Assembly (NCBI RefSeq): GCF_001904725.1
Contig: NZ_MRCE01000033.1
Location: 1-64,000, forward strand
Length of the DNA: 64,000 nucleotides
DNA from: Phormidium ambiguum IAM M-71
GTDB lineage: Bacteria > Cyanobacteriota > Cyanobacteriia > Cyanobacteriales > Aerosakkonemataceae
Reading direction: 5' to 3'
Shown here: positions 45,770 to 54,175 of the stretch, one piece after another
How the letters are laid out: each line of letters opens with the position of its first letter
Position numbering within the stretch: the first letter of the stretch is position 1
The notes under the pieces: generated by a model
What the model was told of the DNA's origin: nothing
The model's input: the letters and a program-made list of their open reading frames with translations, nothing else
Database searches by the model: none
Program-made: the position numbers and the translations under genes

Positions 45770-47422
45770 CGTAATGACAAAAAAAGATTGCTAATTGTTG
45801 GTGGTGTGGCTGGGGGTGCTTCTTGTGCAGCTAGGGCGCGTCGCTTGTCGGAAACGGCGGAAATTATTATTTTTGAACGGGGGCAGTTTGTCTCTTTTGC
45901 TAATTGCGGGTTGCCTTATTATGTGGGTGATGTAATTACTGATGAAAAAAAGTTGTTGGTTGCTAACGCTAACTTATTTAAACAAAGATTTAATATAGAT
46001 GTGCGGCTGGAAAATGAAGTGTTATCAATTAACCGGGAAACTTCACAAGTTAATGTAAAAAATCGTCAAACGGGAGAAGTTTATCAGGAATATTATGATG
46101 CTTTAGTATTAGCTCCGGGTGCATCACCAATTCGCCCTAACCTTCCGGGAATTGATTTGCCGGGGATTTTTGCTTTAAGAACTATACCTGATAGCCGTCG
46201 AATTCGCCAATGGATTGATGAACATAAAGTTAAAAAAGCGATCGTAGTTGGTGGGGGTTTTATTGGTTTAGAAATGACCGAAAATTTGGTGAATCGGGGA
46301 ATTTCTGTAACTTTATTAGAAGCTCAATCTCAAGTGATGCTGCCTTTTGATGAGGAAATGACTACTGCGATTAATAATTGTCTGGTTTCTCATGGGGTAA
46401 TTTTGCGTTTGGGAGATAGTGTGATTGGTTTTGAATCTCATTCGGAGGGTGGAATTGCGGTTAAAACAAAATCAGGAGAAGTTCATCAAGCGGATTTAGT
46501 GATTTTGGGTATTGGGGTACGTCCAGAATCTACTTTGGCTAAGGATGCTGGGTTAGAAATTGGGAGTAGAGGTGGGATTAAAGTTAATGAAAAAATGCAG
46601 ACTAGCGACCCAAATATTTGGGCGGTGGGAGATGTTGTTGAAGTTCAAGATTTTGTGACTAAAGAATGGTTATTAATTCCTTTGGCGGGGCCTGCAAATC
46701 GGCAGGGTAGAGTTGCTGCTGATGTAATTTTTGGCAGAAATAGTACTTTTCGTGGGGTGCAAGGAACTTCGGTTTGTGGGATTTTTGGATTGACGGTTGC
46801 TTGTACTGGGGTGAATGAAAAAACTTTGCAAAGATTGGGTTGGGAATATGGCAAGGTTTATTTACATCCGGGTCATCATGTTGGTTATTATCCTAATGCA
46901 AAACCGATCGATCTTAAACTGTTATTCTCTCCTGAAGATGGGCGAATTTTCGGGGCGCAAGCTGTGGGGGAAGCTGGGGCAGAAAAGCGAATTGATGTAA
47001 TCGCAATGGCGCTGCAAAATGGGGCAACGGTGTTTGATTTAGAAGAGGCAGAACTTTGTTATGCGCCACAATTTGGGGCGGCGAAAGACCCAGTAAATAT
47101 GGCGGGAATGATTGCGGCAAATGCGTTGCGAGGTGATGCACCTTTGGTACATTGGCAACAGTTAGATGAGTTTGATGGGGTGTTGCTAGATGTGCGTGAG
47201 GTGGGAGAGTTTGAGGCGGGTCATGTGGAGGGGGCAAAAAATATTCCTTTGTCTGTGTTGCGCGATCGCATGAATGAAATTCCCACTGACCAATCTATTT
47301 GGGTATATTGTCAAGTGGGGCAACGTGGTTATTATGCTACTCGTGCTTTGCGGTTAAATGGTTTTGATGCGAGTAATCTTAGCGGGGGATTTAAGACTTA
47401 TCAAGGATTGAAGAAAGATTAG
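45770..47422 (+). CDS. CoA-disulfide reductase-like flavoprotein with rhodanese domain
   Basis: A pyridine-nucleotide-disulfide oxidoreductase fused to a rhodanese domain, about 550 residues. FAD motif GGVAGGASCAARARR is at the start; the single redox cysteine is Cys46 in FANCGLPYYVG; a second NAD(P) site is VVGGGFIGLEM; VWAVGDVVEV closes the FAD domain. The C-terminal rhodanese (about 455-545) has its active Cys514 in VYCQVGQRG. Relatives reduce CoA disulfide, persulfides or polysulfide. The ATG at 45770 places the Rossmann strand at the usual distance; the frame is open from 45728. The G-rich tract at 45624-45650 lies upstream. Confidence 0.9.
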   Translation, partial: RNDKKRLLIVGGVAGGASCAARARRLSETAEIIIFERGQFVSFANCGLPYYVGDVITDEKKLLVANANLFKQRFNIDVRLENEVLSINRETSQVNVKNRQTGEVYQEYYDALVLAPGASPIRPNLPGIDLPGIFALRTIPDSRRIRQWIDEHKVKKAIVVGGGFIGLEMTENLVNRGISVTLLEAQSQVMLPFDEEMTTAINNCLVSHGVILRLGDSVIGFESHSEGGIAVKTKSGEVHQADLVILGIGVRPESTLAKDAGLEIGSRGGIKVNEKMQTSDPNIWAVGDVVEVQDFVTKEWLLIPLAGPANRQGRVAADVIFGRNSTFRGVQGTSVCGIFGLTVACTGVNEKTLQRLGWEYGKVYLHPGHHVGYYPNAKPIDLKLLFSPEDGRIFGAQAVGEAGAEKRIDVIAMALQNGATVFDLEEAELCYAPQFGAAKDPVNMAGMIAANALRGDAPLVHWQQLDEFDGVLLDVREVGEFEAGHVEGAKNIPLSVLRDRMNEIPTDQSIWVYCQVGQRGYYATRALRLNGFDASNLSGGFKTYQGLKKD

Positions 47423-47434
47423 TCTCAGATCCAA

Positions 47435-47463
47435 ATCCCCGACTTCTTGAAGAAGTCGGGGAT
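47435..47463. terminator. ATCCCCGACTTCT bidirectional hairpin
   Basis: A perfect 13-bp stem, ATCCCCGACTTCT with AGAAGTCGGGGAT and a three-base loop, fills the 48-base gap between convergent stop codons. It would serve both genes as a terminator. It shares its stem sequence with 27889-27917. Confidence 0.75.
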
Positions 47464-47470
47464 CTTACTG

Positions 47471-48286
47471 TTAAAATTGTCTTCGAGAGAAGATTAAAGA
47501 AGCGATCGCTAACAGCAATGCTATATAAACTAGTCCATAAATAAAGGTAAAAAATAAACTTTGGCTATTAGGTAATAAAATCAACCCGTAAACTGCTTGA
47601 TTTTTGAAATCCAACCGCGATAAATCCGGCAATATTAAATATAGTCCTTGTGTGACTGTTTCCATAGTTGGGTTTTTTGCTAATTTGCCTAATTTAACAA
47701 TATCCGGGCTGAGATGCCCCATTAAATAAACCGCGAGAGTCAATAAAGTAGCGATTAAAGAACTAGTAAATACGCCCAAAAGAATGGCTACGGCAGTAAT
47801 TAAGGATAATTCCAACCAAAGAAAGAAAAGTGATATTAGAATGCTCAAAAATGAAAATTTTGCTTGAGCGAACAGCAGCACTGCGAAATAAATAACAGAC
47901 ATGGAAATCAACAAGACAGCTAAAATTGCTGATAATCCAATATGTTTTCCAATAATAAATTCTGCTGAACTAACAGGTTTAGAGATTAATACTAAAACTG
48001 TACGCTTTTCAATTTCTTTATTTACTAAACCTGTGCCAATAAAAATTGCGACAATTAACCCAATAATTCCCATAGCTGCCAAACCAAGATCTAAGAGAAT
48101 TTTATCTTGAGTACCAGCAGCAATTTGTGGTAAGAATCCGGCACTGGAAATTATGATTAAAGCAAATAATCCAATTAAATAGAGAACACGGTCTCGAATT
48201 ACTTCCCGAAATACATGAGAAGCAATTACGAAAATTCTGCCCAGAATCATATCAAATTTGGTTGGTTGGTTTTCTTCAATATTCAT
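47471..48286 (-). CDS. fraE: Filament integrity ABC-2 type permease FraE
   Basis: A 271-residue membrane protein with six predicted helices, typical of ABC-2 permeases (GTGLVNKEIEKRTVLVLISKPVSSAEFIIGK). Its place as third gene after FraC- and FraD-like genes, and its length (Anabaena FraE is about 260 residues), support FraE. In Anabaena the fraCDE products are needed to keep filaments intact and for cell-to-cell exchange; FraE is the permease-like partner. The start overlaps the end of fraD by four bases (ATGA), indicating coupling. No ATPase gene is adjacent. Confidence 0.8.
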   Translation of the reverse strand: MNIEENQPTKFDMILGRIFVIASHVFREVIRDRVLYLIGLFALIIISSAGFLPQIAAGTQDKILLDLGLAAMGIIGLIVAIFIGTGLVNKEIEKRTVLVLISKPVSSAEFIIGKHIGLSAILAVLLISMSVIYFAVLLFAQAKFSFLSILISLFFLWLELSLITAVAILLGVFTSSLIATLLTLAVYLMGHLSPDIVKLGKLAKNPTMETVTQGLYLILPDLSRLDFKNQAVYGLILLPNSQSLFFTFIYGLVYIALLLAIASLIFSRRQF

Positions 48287-49365
48287 AGTTTTGGGGAACT
48301 TTTAGGTTGATTTTGCTCGATAATTTGTTTAGTCACAGATTGGCATTGAACATTCGCAACTTTTATCGGTTTGGCTGTAGTCATGGTAGGTTTATTCACA
48401 TTAGGAGATGGTTTGTTTAAACCAGTTCCTGTTGTTTTCATTACCCTAGTATTAGTTCTCCTCGATCGCCTCAAATTGCTGTTATTTGGATTAGGCTGTT
48501 GAGTAACTGGAGAAACTTGACAGTCCTTTTTTAGCAAATAACCTTGAGGATGATAACTAGGCCCAAGCCATTCTGCTATCATCGACAAATTATATCCTGT
48601 TTTTTGAGCGGTAACGGTTGTACGAAATTTCCACAAGTCTTTTTCTTTGACGACAATCATTGCTTCCTTTGCTTGAGTTAGCATTTTTTTTTGTTGATTC
48701 GGATTCTTTAACCAATTTTCTGCTAGTGTCCAAGGTTTAAAATTTATTTGGTTTTTTAAGTATTGTTCCATGACATTTACAACTTTTTCGCCTTCAGTAA
48801 TGGAGGGGGAAAAAGGTTGAATTTTGATCACAAAATCGCTTTGGCTGAAATTATCGGCTAACAGGCTAGGATATTGAGATATCCAATCTTGAATTATTAA
48901 ACTAAAGTTTATCCAACAACTAATAATTAAGTGAAATAAAAGCCAGATTATAAGTTTAAGACGTTTTTCACTGGTTAGGTTTTTTACTTTTTTATCTGCG
49001 GCTATAAATTCTGGCCAAGCGGCTGCTATTGCTGATAACGCAGGCCAAAGCATTAAAATGAAAGGGGCTAATTCGGGCAATAAACTAGCTAAAAATAAAC
49101 AAATTAATTCTACCAGAATCCAAGTACTTAGTGAATATCCCCGAATAATTAGCGGGTTTTCAAATGTAAACCAACCAAAACCAATAATTACTATTACAGA
49201 GCCTAAGATAGCAAATCTATTTTGTAATATTAAATTTCCATTTAACCAGAAAAAGCCTGCAACGATCCAAATGGCTATACTAATTATAATTACGGTTTGC
49301 CAACTAAAACGAGACGGTTTAAATAGATTGATGATGGGAGAAAAAGCTTTACTAAAATTATTCAT
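48283..49365 (-). CDS. fraD: Septal junction/filament integrity protein FraD
   Basis: A 360-residue membrane protein with five N-terminal TM helices (about 22-41, 47-65, 78-95, 98-117, 136-158) and a large extracytoplasmic C-terminal part (about 165-360). Number of helices, length and position in the operon match Anabaena FraD, a plug/septal-junction component at intercellular septa. The tail is rich in N, K, P, and T and is probably disordered. The gene follows fraC after 17 bases and overlaps fraE. The identification rests on architecture and order more than on sequence motifs. Confidence 0.8.
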   Translation of the reverse strand: MNNFSKAFSPIINLFKPSRFSWQTVIIISIAIWIVAGFFWLNGNLILQNRFAILGSVIVIIGFGWFTFENPLIIRGYSLSTWILVELICLFLASLLPELAPFILMLWPALSAIAAAWPEFIAADKKVKNLTSEKRLKLIIWLLFHLIISCWINFSLIIQDWISQYPSLLADNFSQSDFVIKIQPFSPSITEGEKVVNVMEQYLKNQINFKPWTLAENWLKNPNQQKKMLTQAKEAMIVVKEKDLWKFRTTVTAQKTGYNLSMIAEWLGPSYHPQGYLLKKDCQVSPVTQQPNPNNSNLRRSRRTNTRVMKTTGTGLNKPSPNVNKPTMTTAKPIKVANVQCQSVTKQIIEQNQPKSSPKL

Positions 49366-49382
49366 TGCTGGTTATGAAAGTT

Positions 49383-49949
49383 TTAGATTATGGCCACAAT
49401 TAAAATCGAAATAAAGATGTTACTGATAAAATTTGCCCAAAATGTAGCTTGAAATTTGAGTTTGTTGAGATTACTGGCTTGGAATTTTTGTAACCGACTT
49501 AGTTTGGTTTCGATCGCTTCCGGTTCTTTGTTACTGATTAGATGTTTGATTTCTGCGGTTGGTTCGACGACAAAGTTTAATAGTAAGTCTAAACCGATAA
49601 TTTCAATGGTTAAATCAAGTGCCATAAGGAAAATCCGAAAAACTAAAAAGTAAAAACCATTTTGAAAAATTGACAAAGGATTGGCAGCGACGAATCGATC
49701 GAAAAATATATAACGAATTAATTGGTTGGCTAAAAATCCAGGGGTAATTGATTGAACTACGAAAAAGCATAACCAGCCGATAAATGTCGATAATAGATTT
49801 AAGATTGCTGAATATTGGGTGGCAGTTTTGCGACTAATATTTAATATTCTTTGCAAAGCTATACTTTCTATGGCAATTGCTATAAGCAACAGTAAAGTTT
49901 GAAAAACTATTGCTCGTAGAGGCAAGACTAACCATAAATCTTCTATCAT
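49383..49949 (-). CDS. fraC: Filament integrity protein FraC
   Basis: A 188-residue integral membrane protein with about four hydrophobic helices (12-34, 43-66, 92-130, 165-187), first gene of the fraCDE operon. It matches Anabaena FraC in length (about 180 residues), topology and gene order. FraC localises to septa and supports filament integrity and intercellular transfer. It is divergently transcribed from the CobO-like gene; the roughly 100-base space between holds both promoters. Confidence 0.8.
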   Translation of the reverse strand: MIEDLWLVLPLRAIVFQTLLLLIAIAIESIALQRILNISRKTATQYSAILNLLSTFIGWLCFFVVQSITPGFLANQLIRYIFFDRFVAANPLSIFQNGFYFLVFRIFLMALDLTIEIIGLDLLLNFVVEPTAEIKHLISNKEPEAIETKLSRLQKFQASNLNKLKFQATFWANFISNIFISILIVAII

Positions 49950-50052
49950 TATAATGTTACTAAAAATATAATTGTTGAGCTAGTACCCGATGGCTTAGGA
50001 CTATTAACGATATAGTAAATATTTGCGACTATTGGAACGAGAATCAACCAAA

Positions 50053-51186
50053 ATGACGAGAGTAGGAATTGGGATTCGTACAGCGCAGATGCGTGCGGAA
50101 CGAGTGACAGGACAAATTCATGTTTACGACGGTGCGGGTAAAGGTAAATCCAGAGCGGCTTTAGGGGTAGTTTTGCGTTCAATTGGGTTAGGAATTAACT
50201 CTGGGGAGCAAAATCGAGTGTTGCTGCTGCGGTTTTTGAAAGGGCCCGGACGACAGTATGATGAGGATGGAGCGATCGCAGCTTTACAGCAAGGTTTTCC
50301 CCATTTGATCGACCAAGTTCGCACGGGAAGGGCGGAATATTTTGCTAAAGAGGAGATTACCCGCTTTGACAGAATGGAGGCGCAAAGGGGATGGGATGTT
50401 GCTAAAGGCGCGATCGCATCTGGTTTATATTCTGTCATTGTTTTGGATGAATTAAATCCGGTTTTAGATTTAGGTTTACTAAAAGTAGATGAAGTAATCC
50501 ATACATTAAAGAATAAACCAGAGGAAGTGGAAATTATTGCGACTGGAAGAGCGGCACCTCCAGCATTATTAGATATCGCTGATTTACATTCGGAAATGAA
50601 ACCTCACGATCATCCAATGTCTCAAGAAAAAGGGCTTGAGGGAATAGAAATTTATACAGGTGCGGGTAAAGGAAAATCTACTAGTGCATTGGGTAAAGCT
50701 TTACAAGCTATCGGTAGAGGAATTAGTCAAGATAAGTCTCACCGAGTATTGATTATGCAGTGGCTTAAAGGTGGTAGTGGTTATACTGAAGATGCGGCGA
50801 TCGCTGCTTTACAACAAAGTTATCCTTCTCTAGTGGATCATCATCGTTGTGGTGGAGATGCGATCGTCTGGCGCGGACAACAACGAGAAATAGATTATGT
50901 AGAAGCGGAAAGAGGGTGGGAAATTGCCCGAAGTGCGATCGCATCTGGACTCTACAAAACCATCATCCTCGACGAACTTAATCCCACTGTTGATTTAGAA
51001 TTATTACCCCAAGAACCGATCGTTCAAGCATTACTCAGAAAACCCCGCGATACAGAAATTATTATCACAGGTCGTTGCTTAAATCCCCCCGCATATTTCG
51101 ATCTTGCTAGCGTTCACTCGGAAATGATTTGTCATAAACATTATGCCGATCGAGGTGTGGAACTGAAGCGAGGAGTAGACTTTTAG
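50053..51186 (+). CDS. Tandem CobO/CobA-like corrinoid adenosyltransferase (two-domain)
   Basis: A protein of about 377 residues made of two consecutive CobA/CobO/BtuR-type P-loop domains. Domain 1 (about 20-185) has Walker A GAGKGKS at 27-33, LKGPGRQYDEDGAIAALQQ, and VIVLDELNPVLDLGLL. Domain 2 (about 197-370) has GAGKGKS at 203-209, LKGGSGYTEDAAIAALQQ and TIILDELNPTVDLELL. CobO attaches the adenosyl group to corrinoids. Both P-loops are intact. The ATG at 50053 is preferred; the frame is open from 50023. Whether it is a true adenosyltransferase or a derived NTPase is open. No other cobalamin gene is nearby. Confidence 0.85.
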   Translation: MTRVGIGIRTAQMRAERVTGQIHVYDGAGKGKSRAALGVVLRSIGLGINSGEQNRVLLLRFLKGPGRQYDEDGAIAALQQGFPHLIDQVRTGRAEYFAKEEITRFDRMEAQRGWDVAKGAIASGLYSVIVLDELNPVLDLGLLKVDEVIHTLKNKPEEVEIIATGRAAPPALLDIADLHSEMKPHDHPMSQEKGLEGIEIYTGAGKGKSTSALGKALQAIGRGISQDKSHRVLIMQWLKGGSGYTEDAAIAALQQSYPSLVDHHRCGGDAIVWRGQQREIDYVEAERGWEIARSAIASGLYKTIILDELNPTVDLELLPQEPIVQALLRKPRDTEIIITGRCLNPPAYFDLASVHSEMICHKHYADRGVELKRGVDF

Positions 51187-51197
51187 GAAAAGGGGAA

Positions 51198-51304
51198 CAG
51201 AAGGCAAGAAAGGCAGAAGGCAGAAGGCAGAAGGCAGAAGGTAAAAATTCCCCTCTTCCCCCTTTCCCCCTTTTCCCCTTTTCCCCTTTTCCCCTTTTCC
51301 CATT
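51198..51304. repeat. GGCAGAA array plus CCCCTTTT tract
   Basis: After the CobO-like stop codon come GGCAAGAAA and about four GGCAGAA units (51203-51240), then repeated CCCCTTTTC units to about 51301. The same layout occurs at 7424 and 53434. Convergent PEP-CTERM gene ends at 51306. Confidence 0.85.
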
Positions 51305-51305
51305 C

Positions 51306-52109
51306 TTAACTTTCCAACTTTTTCCTTTTCCCTTTGAGCATCCAAGCACTACCCAAACCAAAAACTAATAAACTAGTAACTGTACCAGGTTCAGGAACAG
51401 CAGTTGTAGGTTTAATCGATTCAACCAATACTACCAAATCTTGGAAATCGCTATCAGAATTACCAGGGATATTTCGGAGTAAATCTTCAAAAGCAATGAT
51501 GTATTCATTGTCTGTAAAAACTCCAGGTTGTCTACCAGGAATTTGCAGTTCGGTTTGATTATTTCCTTGGTAAATTACTGCTTGTTGAAACCCTTCTGGA
51601 TTGCGACTGTTTTCGGTATACAATGTTCCTGCCTGAGTTTCTATATAGAAACCGAAAACATTGCCAAACCCTGTGTATTTTTTGATTGTGGGATCTGGCT
51701 CATTTCCTGGTGCATAACCAATGGTAGAAACAGTAATATCACCATTATTCAAAAAATTTACAGTTGCACCATCGGAAACATCATTAATTCCCGCAAATAA
51801 TTCTGCTTTGACACCGCTTTGATTGTAAATTCCAAATCTGTTTATGGAAGCAAACTTTGCGACTTCAAACATGAAAGTAGCAAGAGAACCGCTACTAGCA
51901 GTATTTGTAAACAAATCTAAACCTGTTTGATCGTTTACAGTATCAATTTTGGGGCCGCTTACAGTAAGGTCGTCCAAAAGCTTTTGTAAAGATTTATCCG
52001 CACCATCAAAAGAATTTCCGAAAGAAACTGCTGATGCTGCTTCACTTGAACTAAATACTGTTCCCAAGGCTAGCATTCCCAATACAGTAGATGTGAAAAA
52101 CCTGTTCAT
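51306..52109 (-). CDS. PEP-CTERM sorted exported protein
   Basis: A secreted protein of about 267 residues. The ATG at 52109 is preferred over 52133, because AGAGGA lies eight bases upstream and a signal peptide follows (MNRFFTSTVLGMLALGTVFSSSEA). The C-terminus has the exosortase signal: VPEPGTV, a hydrophobic helix (TSLLVFGLGSAWML) and a basic end KGKRKK. The middle is a beta-rich domain with DLVVLVESI resembling DUF4114-like segments (NEYIIAFEDL, DFQDLVVLVE). It should be processed by an exosortase and placed at the cell surface. Role unknown. Confidence 0.87.
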   Translation of the reverse strand: MNRFFTSTVLGMLALGTVFSSSEAASAVSFGNSFDGADKSLQKLLDDLTVSGPKIDTVNDQTGLDLFTNTASSGSLATFMFEVAKFASINRFGIYNQSGVKAELFAGINDVSDGATVNFLNNGDITVSTIGYAPGNEPDPTIKKYTGFGNVFGFYIETQAGTLYTENSRNPEGFQQAVIYQGNNQTELQIPGRQPGVFTDNEYIIAFEDLLRNIPGNSDSDFQDLVVLVESIKPTTAVPEPGTVTSLLVFGLGSAWMLKGKRKKLES

Positions 52110-52507
52110 AAATTCCTCTGCTTGTTTAAGCACGGTTTATCAGCCACCAACTTTGAACCTCTACCATCATTTCGGCTGAGTAAGTTAGTTATACATATTG
52201 GTATTCAAAAAGCAACCGTCGTATTTCGGATTGTTAAATCCCTATTCTGTTAAATTTTTACTTATTACATACGATCTAGAGTCAGCTAGTTTAAGTGTAT
52301 ATACGTAGTTTTAGCACAATCTCCAAGGTTTGGAGTTAGGCCACCCGTAGATTTGACTGCTTCCTTAAGGATGCAACTTTACTATTTCTTCAAAAAACTC
52401 TACTATTTTAAAGCATATTTGTAAAGATTAGGTCAAGTTCAGAGATAAACTTTGTTTATTAGTGTAATTTTTTAAACATAAAATTAAGGAGAGTAAATTT
52501 TTTAACA
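52110..52507. other. Divergent intergenic region
   Basis: About 400 AT-rich bases separate the divergent PEP-CTERM and Ap4A phosphorylase genes. A short stem CTCCAA-GGT-TTGGAG lies near 52321-52335. AAGGAGAG about ten bases before the ATG at 52508 is a good ribosome-binding site. No gene is seen. Confidence 0.4.
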
Positions 52508-53428
52508 ATGTCGGACACCAAAGGAAAGCTGGAGTCTAGTATTTTGTGGAGACGCTTGGTTGAACAGACTGAGTATGCTCTCAAGTGCGGTGCGTTACAA
52601 AGTATTGCAACTAATTATGAATTTGTGGAACAGGGGGGAGTGCGTTTTTTAGTGCGAATTTTAGCTAATTTAGTCCGTAAAGATACCGCTAAATCATCAG
52701 GGAAAACTGATAAGGACTTTAATCCTTTTTTACCTTATGAGGAAGATTTATTTGTGGCGGATATTTCCGATACTCATGTATGTTTGCTGAATAAGTTTAA
52801 TGTTGTGGAGCATCATTTATTAATAGTTACTCGTGCTTTCGTTGAGCAGGAAAGTTGGTTAGATTTGGCAGATTTTCAGGCGATGTGGTTAGCTTTGGCA
52901 GAAATTGATGGGCTGGCTTTTTATAATTCTGGAAGTGTGGCAGGTGCTAGTCAAAGACACAAGCATTTACAGTTGGTGCCTTTGCCTTTGGTTGATGATG
53001 GTGAGGAAATACCGATCGCACCTCTACTAAGCACTGCTAAATTCGAGGATGGAATAGGAAAGATCCCAGATTTGCCTTTTGTTCATGCTATAGCTAAATT
53101 TGATCCCAGTTGGATTAACTCACCTGATGTTGCAGCGGAAATGACGCTTAAATGTTATTTAAATTTGCAGAAAGCGGTGGGTTTATTAAATGATGTGGAA
53201 GAAATTGGCGATCGCCCTAACGGTGCTTACAATTTATTAGCAACTAGAGAATGGATGATAATTGTACCGCGATCGCAAGAGTTTTTTCAAGGAATTTCTA
53301 TTAATTCTTTAGGCTTCGCAGGTGCTTTATTAGTCAGAAACCAAGAGCAAAAACAATTACTTTTAGAAACAGGCCCTTTAAACATTTTAGCCGCAGTTGC
53401 TCAACCTTGGAATTCTGATAAGTTTTGA
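52508..53428 (+). CDS. ATP adenylyltransferase (Ap4A phosphorylase)
   Basis: A 306-residue HIT-superfamily enzyme of the ATP adenylyltransferase/Ap4A phosphorylase type. It phosphorolyses diadenosine tetraphosphate to ATP and ADP, or runs the reverse. The catalytic HxHxQ motif is His151-x-His153-x-Gln155 in SQRHKHLQLVPLP. The N-terminal region has NPFLPYEEDLFVADIS, and the end shows TREWMIIVPRSQE. Length is typical. Strong Shine-Dalgarno AAGGAG upstream. Monocistronic. Confidence 0.92.
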   Translation: MSDTKGKLESSILWRRLVEQTEYALKCGALQSIATNYEFVEQGGVRFLVRILANLVRKDTAKSSGKTDKDFNPFLPYEEDLFVADISDTHVCLLNKFNVVEHHLLIVTRAFVEQESWLDLADFQAMWLALAEIDGLAFYNSGSVAGASQRHKHLQLVPLPLVDDGEEIPIAPLLSTAKFEDGIGKIPDLPFVHAIAKFDPSWINSPDVAAEMTLKCYLNLQKAVGLLNDVEEIGDRPNGAYNLLATREWMIIVPRSQEFFQGISINSLGFAGALLVRNQEQKQLLLETGPLNILAAVAQPWNSDKF

Positions 53429-53433
53429 GTTAT

Positions 53434-53608
53434 GGCAGAAGGCAGAAGGCAGAAGGCAGAAGGCAGAAGGTAAGAAAGGCAGAAGGCAGAAGGCAGAAGG
53501 CAGAAGGTAAGAAAGGTAAAAGGTAAAAGGTAAAAATTCTCCTTGTCTCCTTGTCCCCTTGTCCCCCCACCTCCCCACCTCCCCATCTCCCCATCTCCCC
53601 AGTCCCCC
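53434..53608. repeat. Long GGCAGAA array plus CCTTGTC/CTCCCCA tract
   Basis: Beginning six bases after the Ap4A phosphorylase stop codon are roughly eight GGCAGAA units in two blocks (53434-53472 and 53479-53510) separated by GTAAGAAA, then CCTTGTC and CTCCCCA units to 53608. It is the longest array of the family in the window. The two minus-strand frames open across it are repeat translations, not genes. Confidence 0.88.
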
Positions 53609-53723
53609 CTTCAGTGATATTAGTTACAAAATTTAGTTAGGATGTGTTGCAATATTTAATTCGGAAAAATCTTTATTCTGTGTTGTAAGTTTAAAAGATA
53701 GGAGTGCCACGATCAAAGGTAAA

Positions 53724-53984
53724 ATGTACTGCTTTCGAGCAGAATGGAAAAGTTCCAAAAACTTCGATCGACAAAACCTTCCAGATTGGTTGTGTTTGGA
53801 TGCTGACTGGCAAGGGTTTAAAATTACTACAATTCCAGAGGTAGCTGATGTTGCAGAAATTTTGGGAATTTTGCAAGTCAATGATAGTCCAGATGAATGG
53901 ATTTCTCACTTAGAAAGTTTGGGTTTAAAAGGTGTTACCCAAGTTTGCTGTGAGGAAATGTTTGAGGATAAAGGATACACCTAA
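53724..53984 (+). CDS. Hypothetical small acidic protein
   Basis: An 86-residue protein with ordinary composition (YCFRAEWKSS, WLCLDADWQGFKITTIPEVADVAEILGILQ, WISHLESLGLKGV). It starts at an ATG after AAAGGTAAA. I do not recognise a family. The helix-strand pattern and two-tryptophan N-terminus suggest a folded cytosolic protein. It is separate from its neighbours; a hairpin (54035-54065) lies 50 bases beyond its stop. Confidence 0.6.
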   Translation: MYCFRAEWKSSKNFDRQNLPDWLCLDADWQGFKITTIPEVADVAEILGILQVNDSPDEWISHLESLGLKGVTQVCCEEMFEDKGYT

Positions 53985-54034
53985 TTTTAGGTGTTAAATT
54001 GTCAATGCGATCGCACTATAATCTTATTACTCAT

Positions 54035-54065
54035 AGAGTCTAATGGGAGATGTCCCATTAACTCT
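54035..54065. terminator. 13-bp hairpin between convergent small genes
   Basis: AGAGT-C-TAATGGGA pairs with TCCCATTA-ACTCT around GATG, with a single bulged C. It lies between the stop of the 86-residue gene (plus) and that of the 29-residue gene (minus), and could serve both. Confidence 0.55.
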
Positions 54066-54085
54066 GAGTAATTGTTTGATAGTTT

Positions 54086-54175
54086 TTATACTCTTCCTTT
54101 CATTTGTTTTTCGCTCCATACTACGTAAGCGATCGCTAATGTTACTGGCCCAAAAATCATTAAAATGATCAACAT
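54086..54175 (-). CDS. Single-pass membrane microprotein (29 residues)
   Basis: A 29-codon frame on the minus strand encodes one hydrophobic helix and a charged tail: MLIILMIFGPVTLAIAYVVW then SEKQMKGRV. Size and layout resemble the tiny subunits of cyanobacterial photosynthetic or respiratory complexes (Psb, Pet, Psa, Ndh), but it does not match any that I can recall. It is ATG-initiated without a clear Shine-Dalgarno. A hairpin follows 20 bases after its stop. Coding status is inferred from composition. Confidence 0.5.
   Translation of the reverse strand: MLIILMIFGPVTLAIAYVVWSEKQMKGRV

Noticed and set aside
46914-47237. 107-codon minus-strand frame inside the flavoprotein gene
   Set aside because: Pro/His-rich shadow of a well-supported coding region.
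51079-51361. Two minus-strand frames across the CobO-like 3' end
   Set aside because: They read GGCAGAA and CCCCTTTT repeats (KGEKGKRGKG, LLPSAFCLLP) and overlap a clear gene.
53387-53586. Two minus-strand frames over the repeat array
   Set aside because: Pure repeat translation (LPSAFCLLPSAF).
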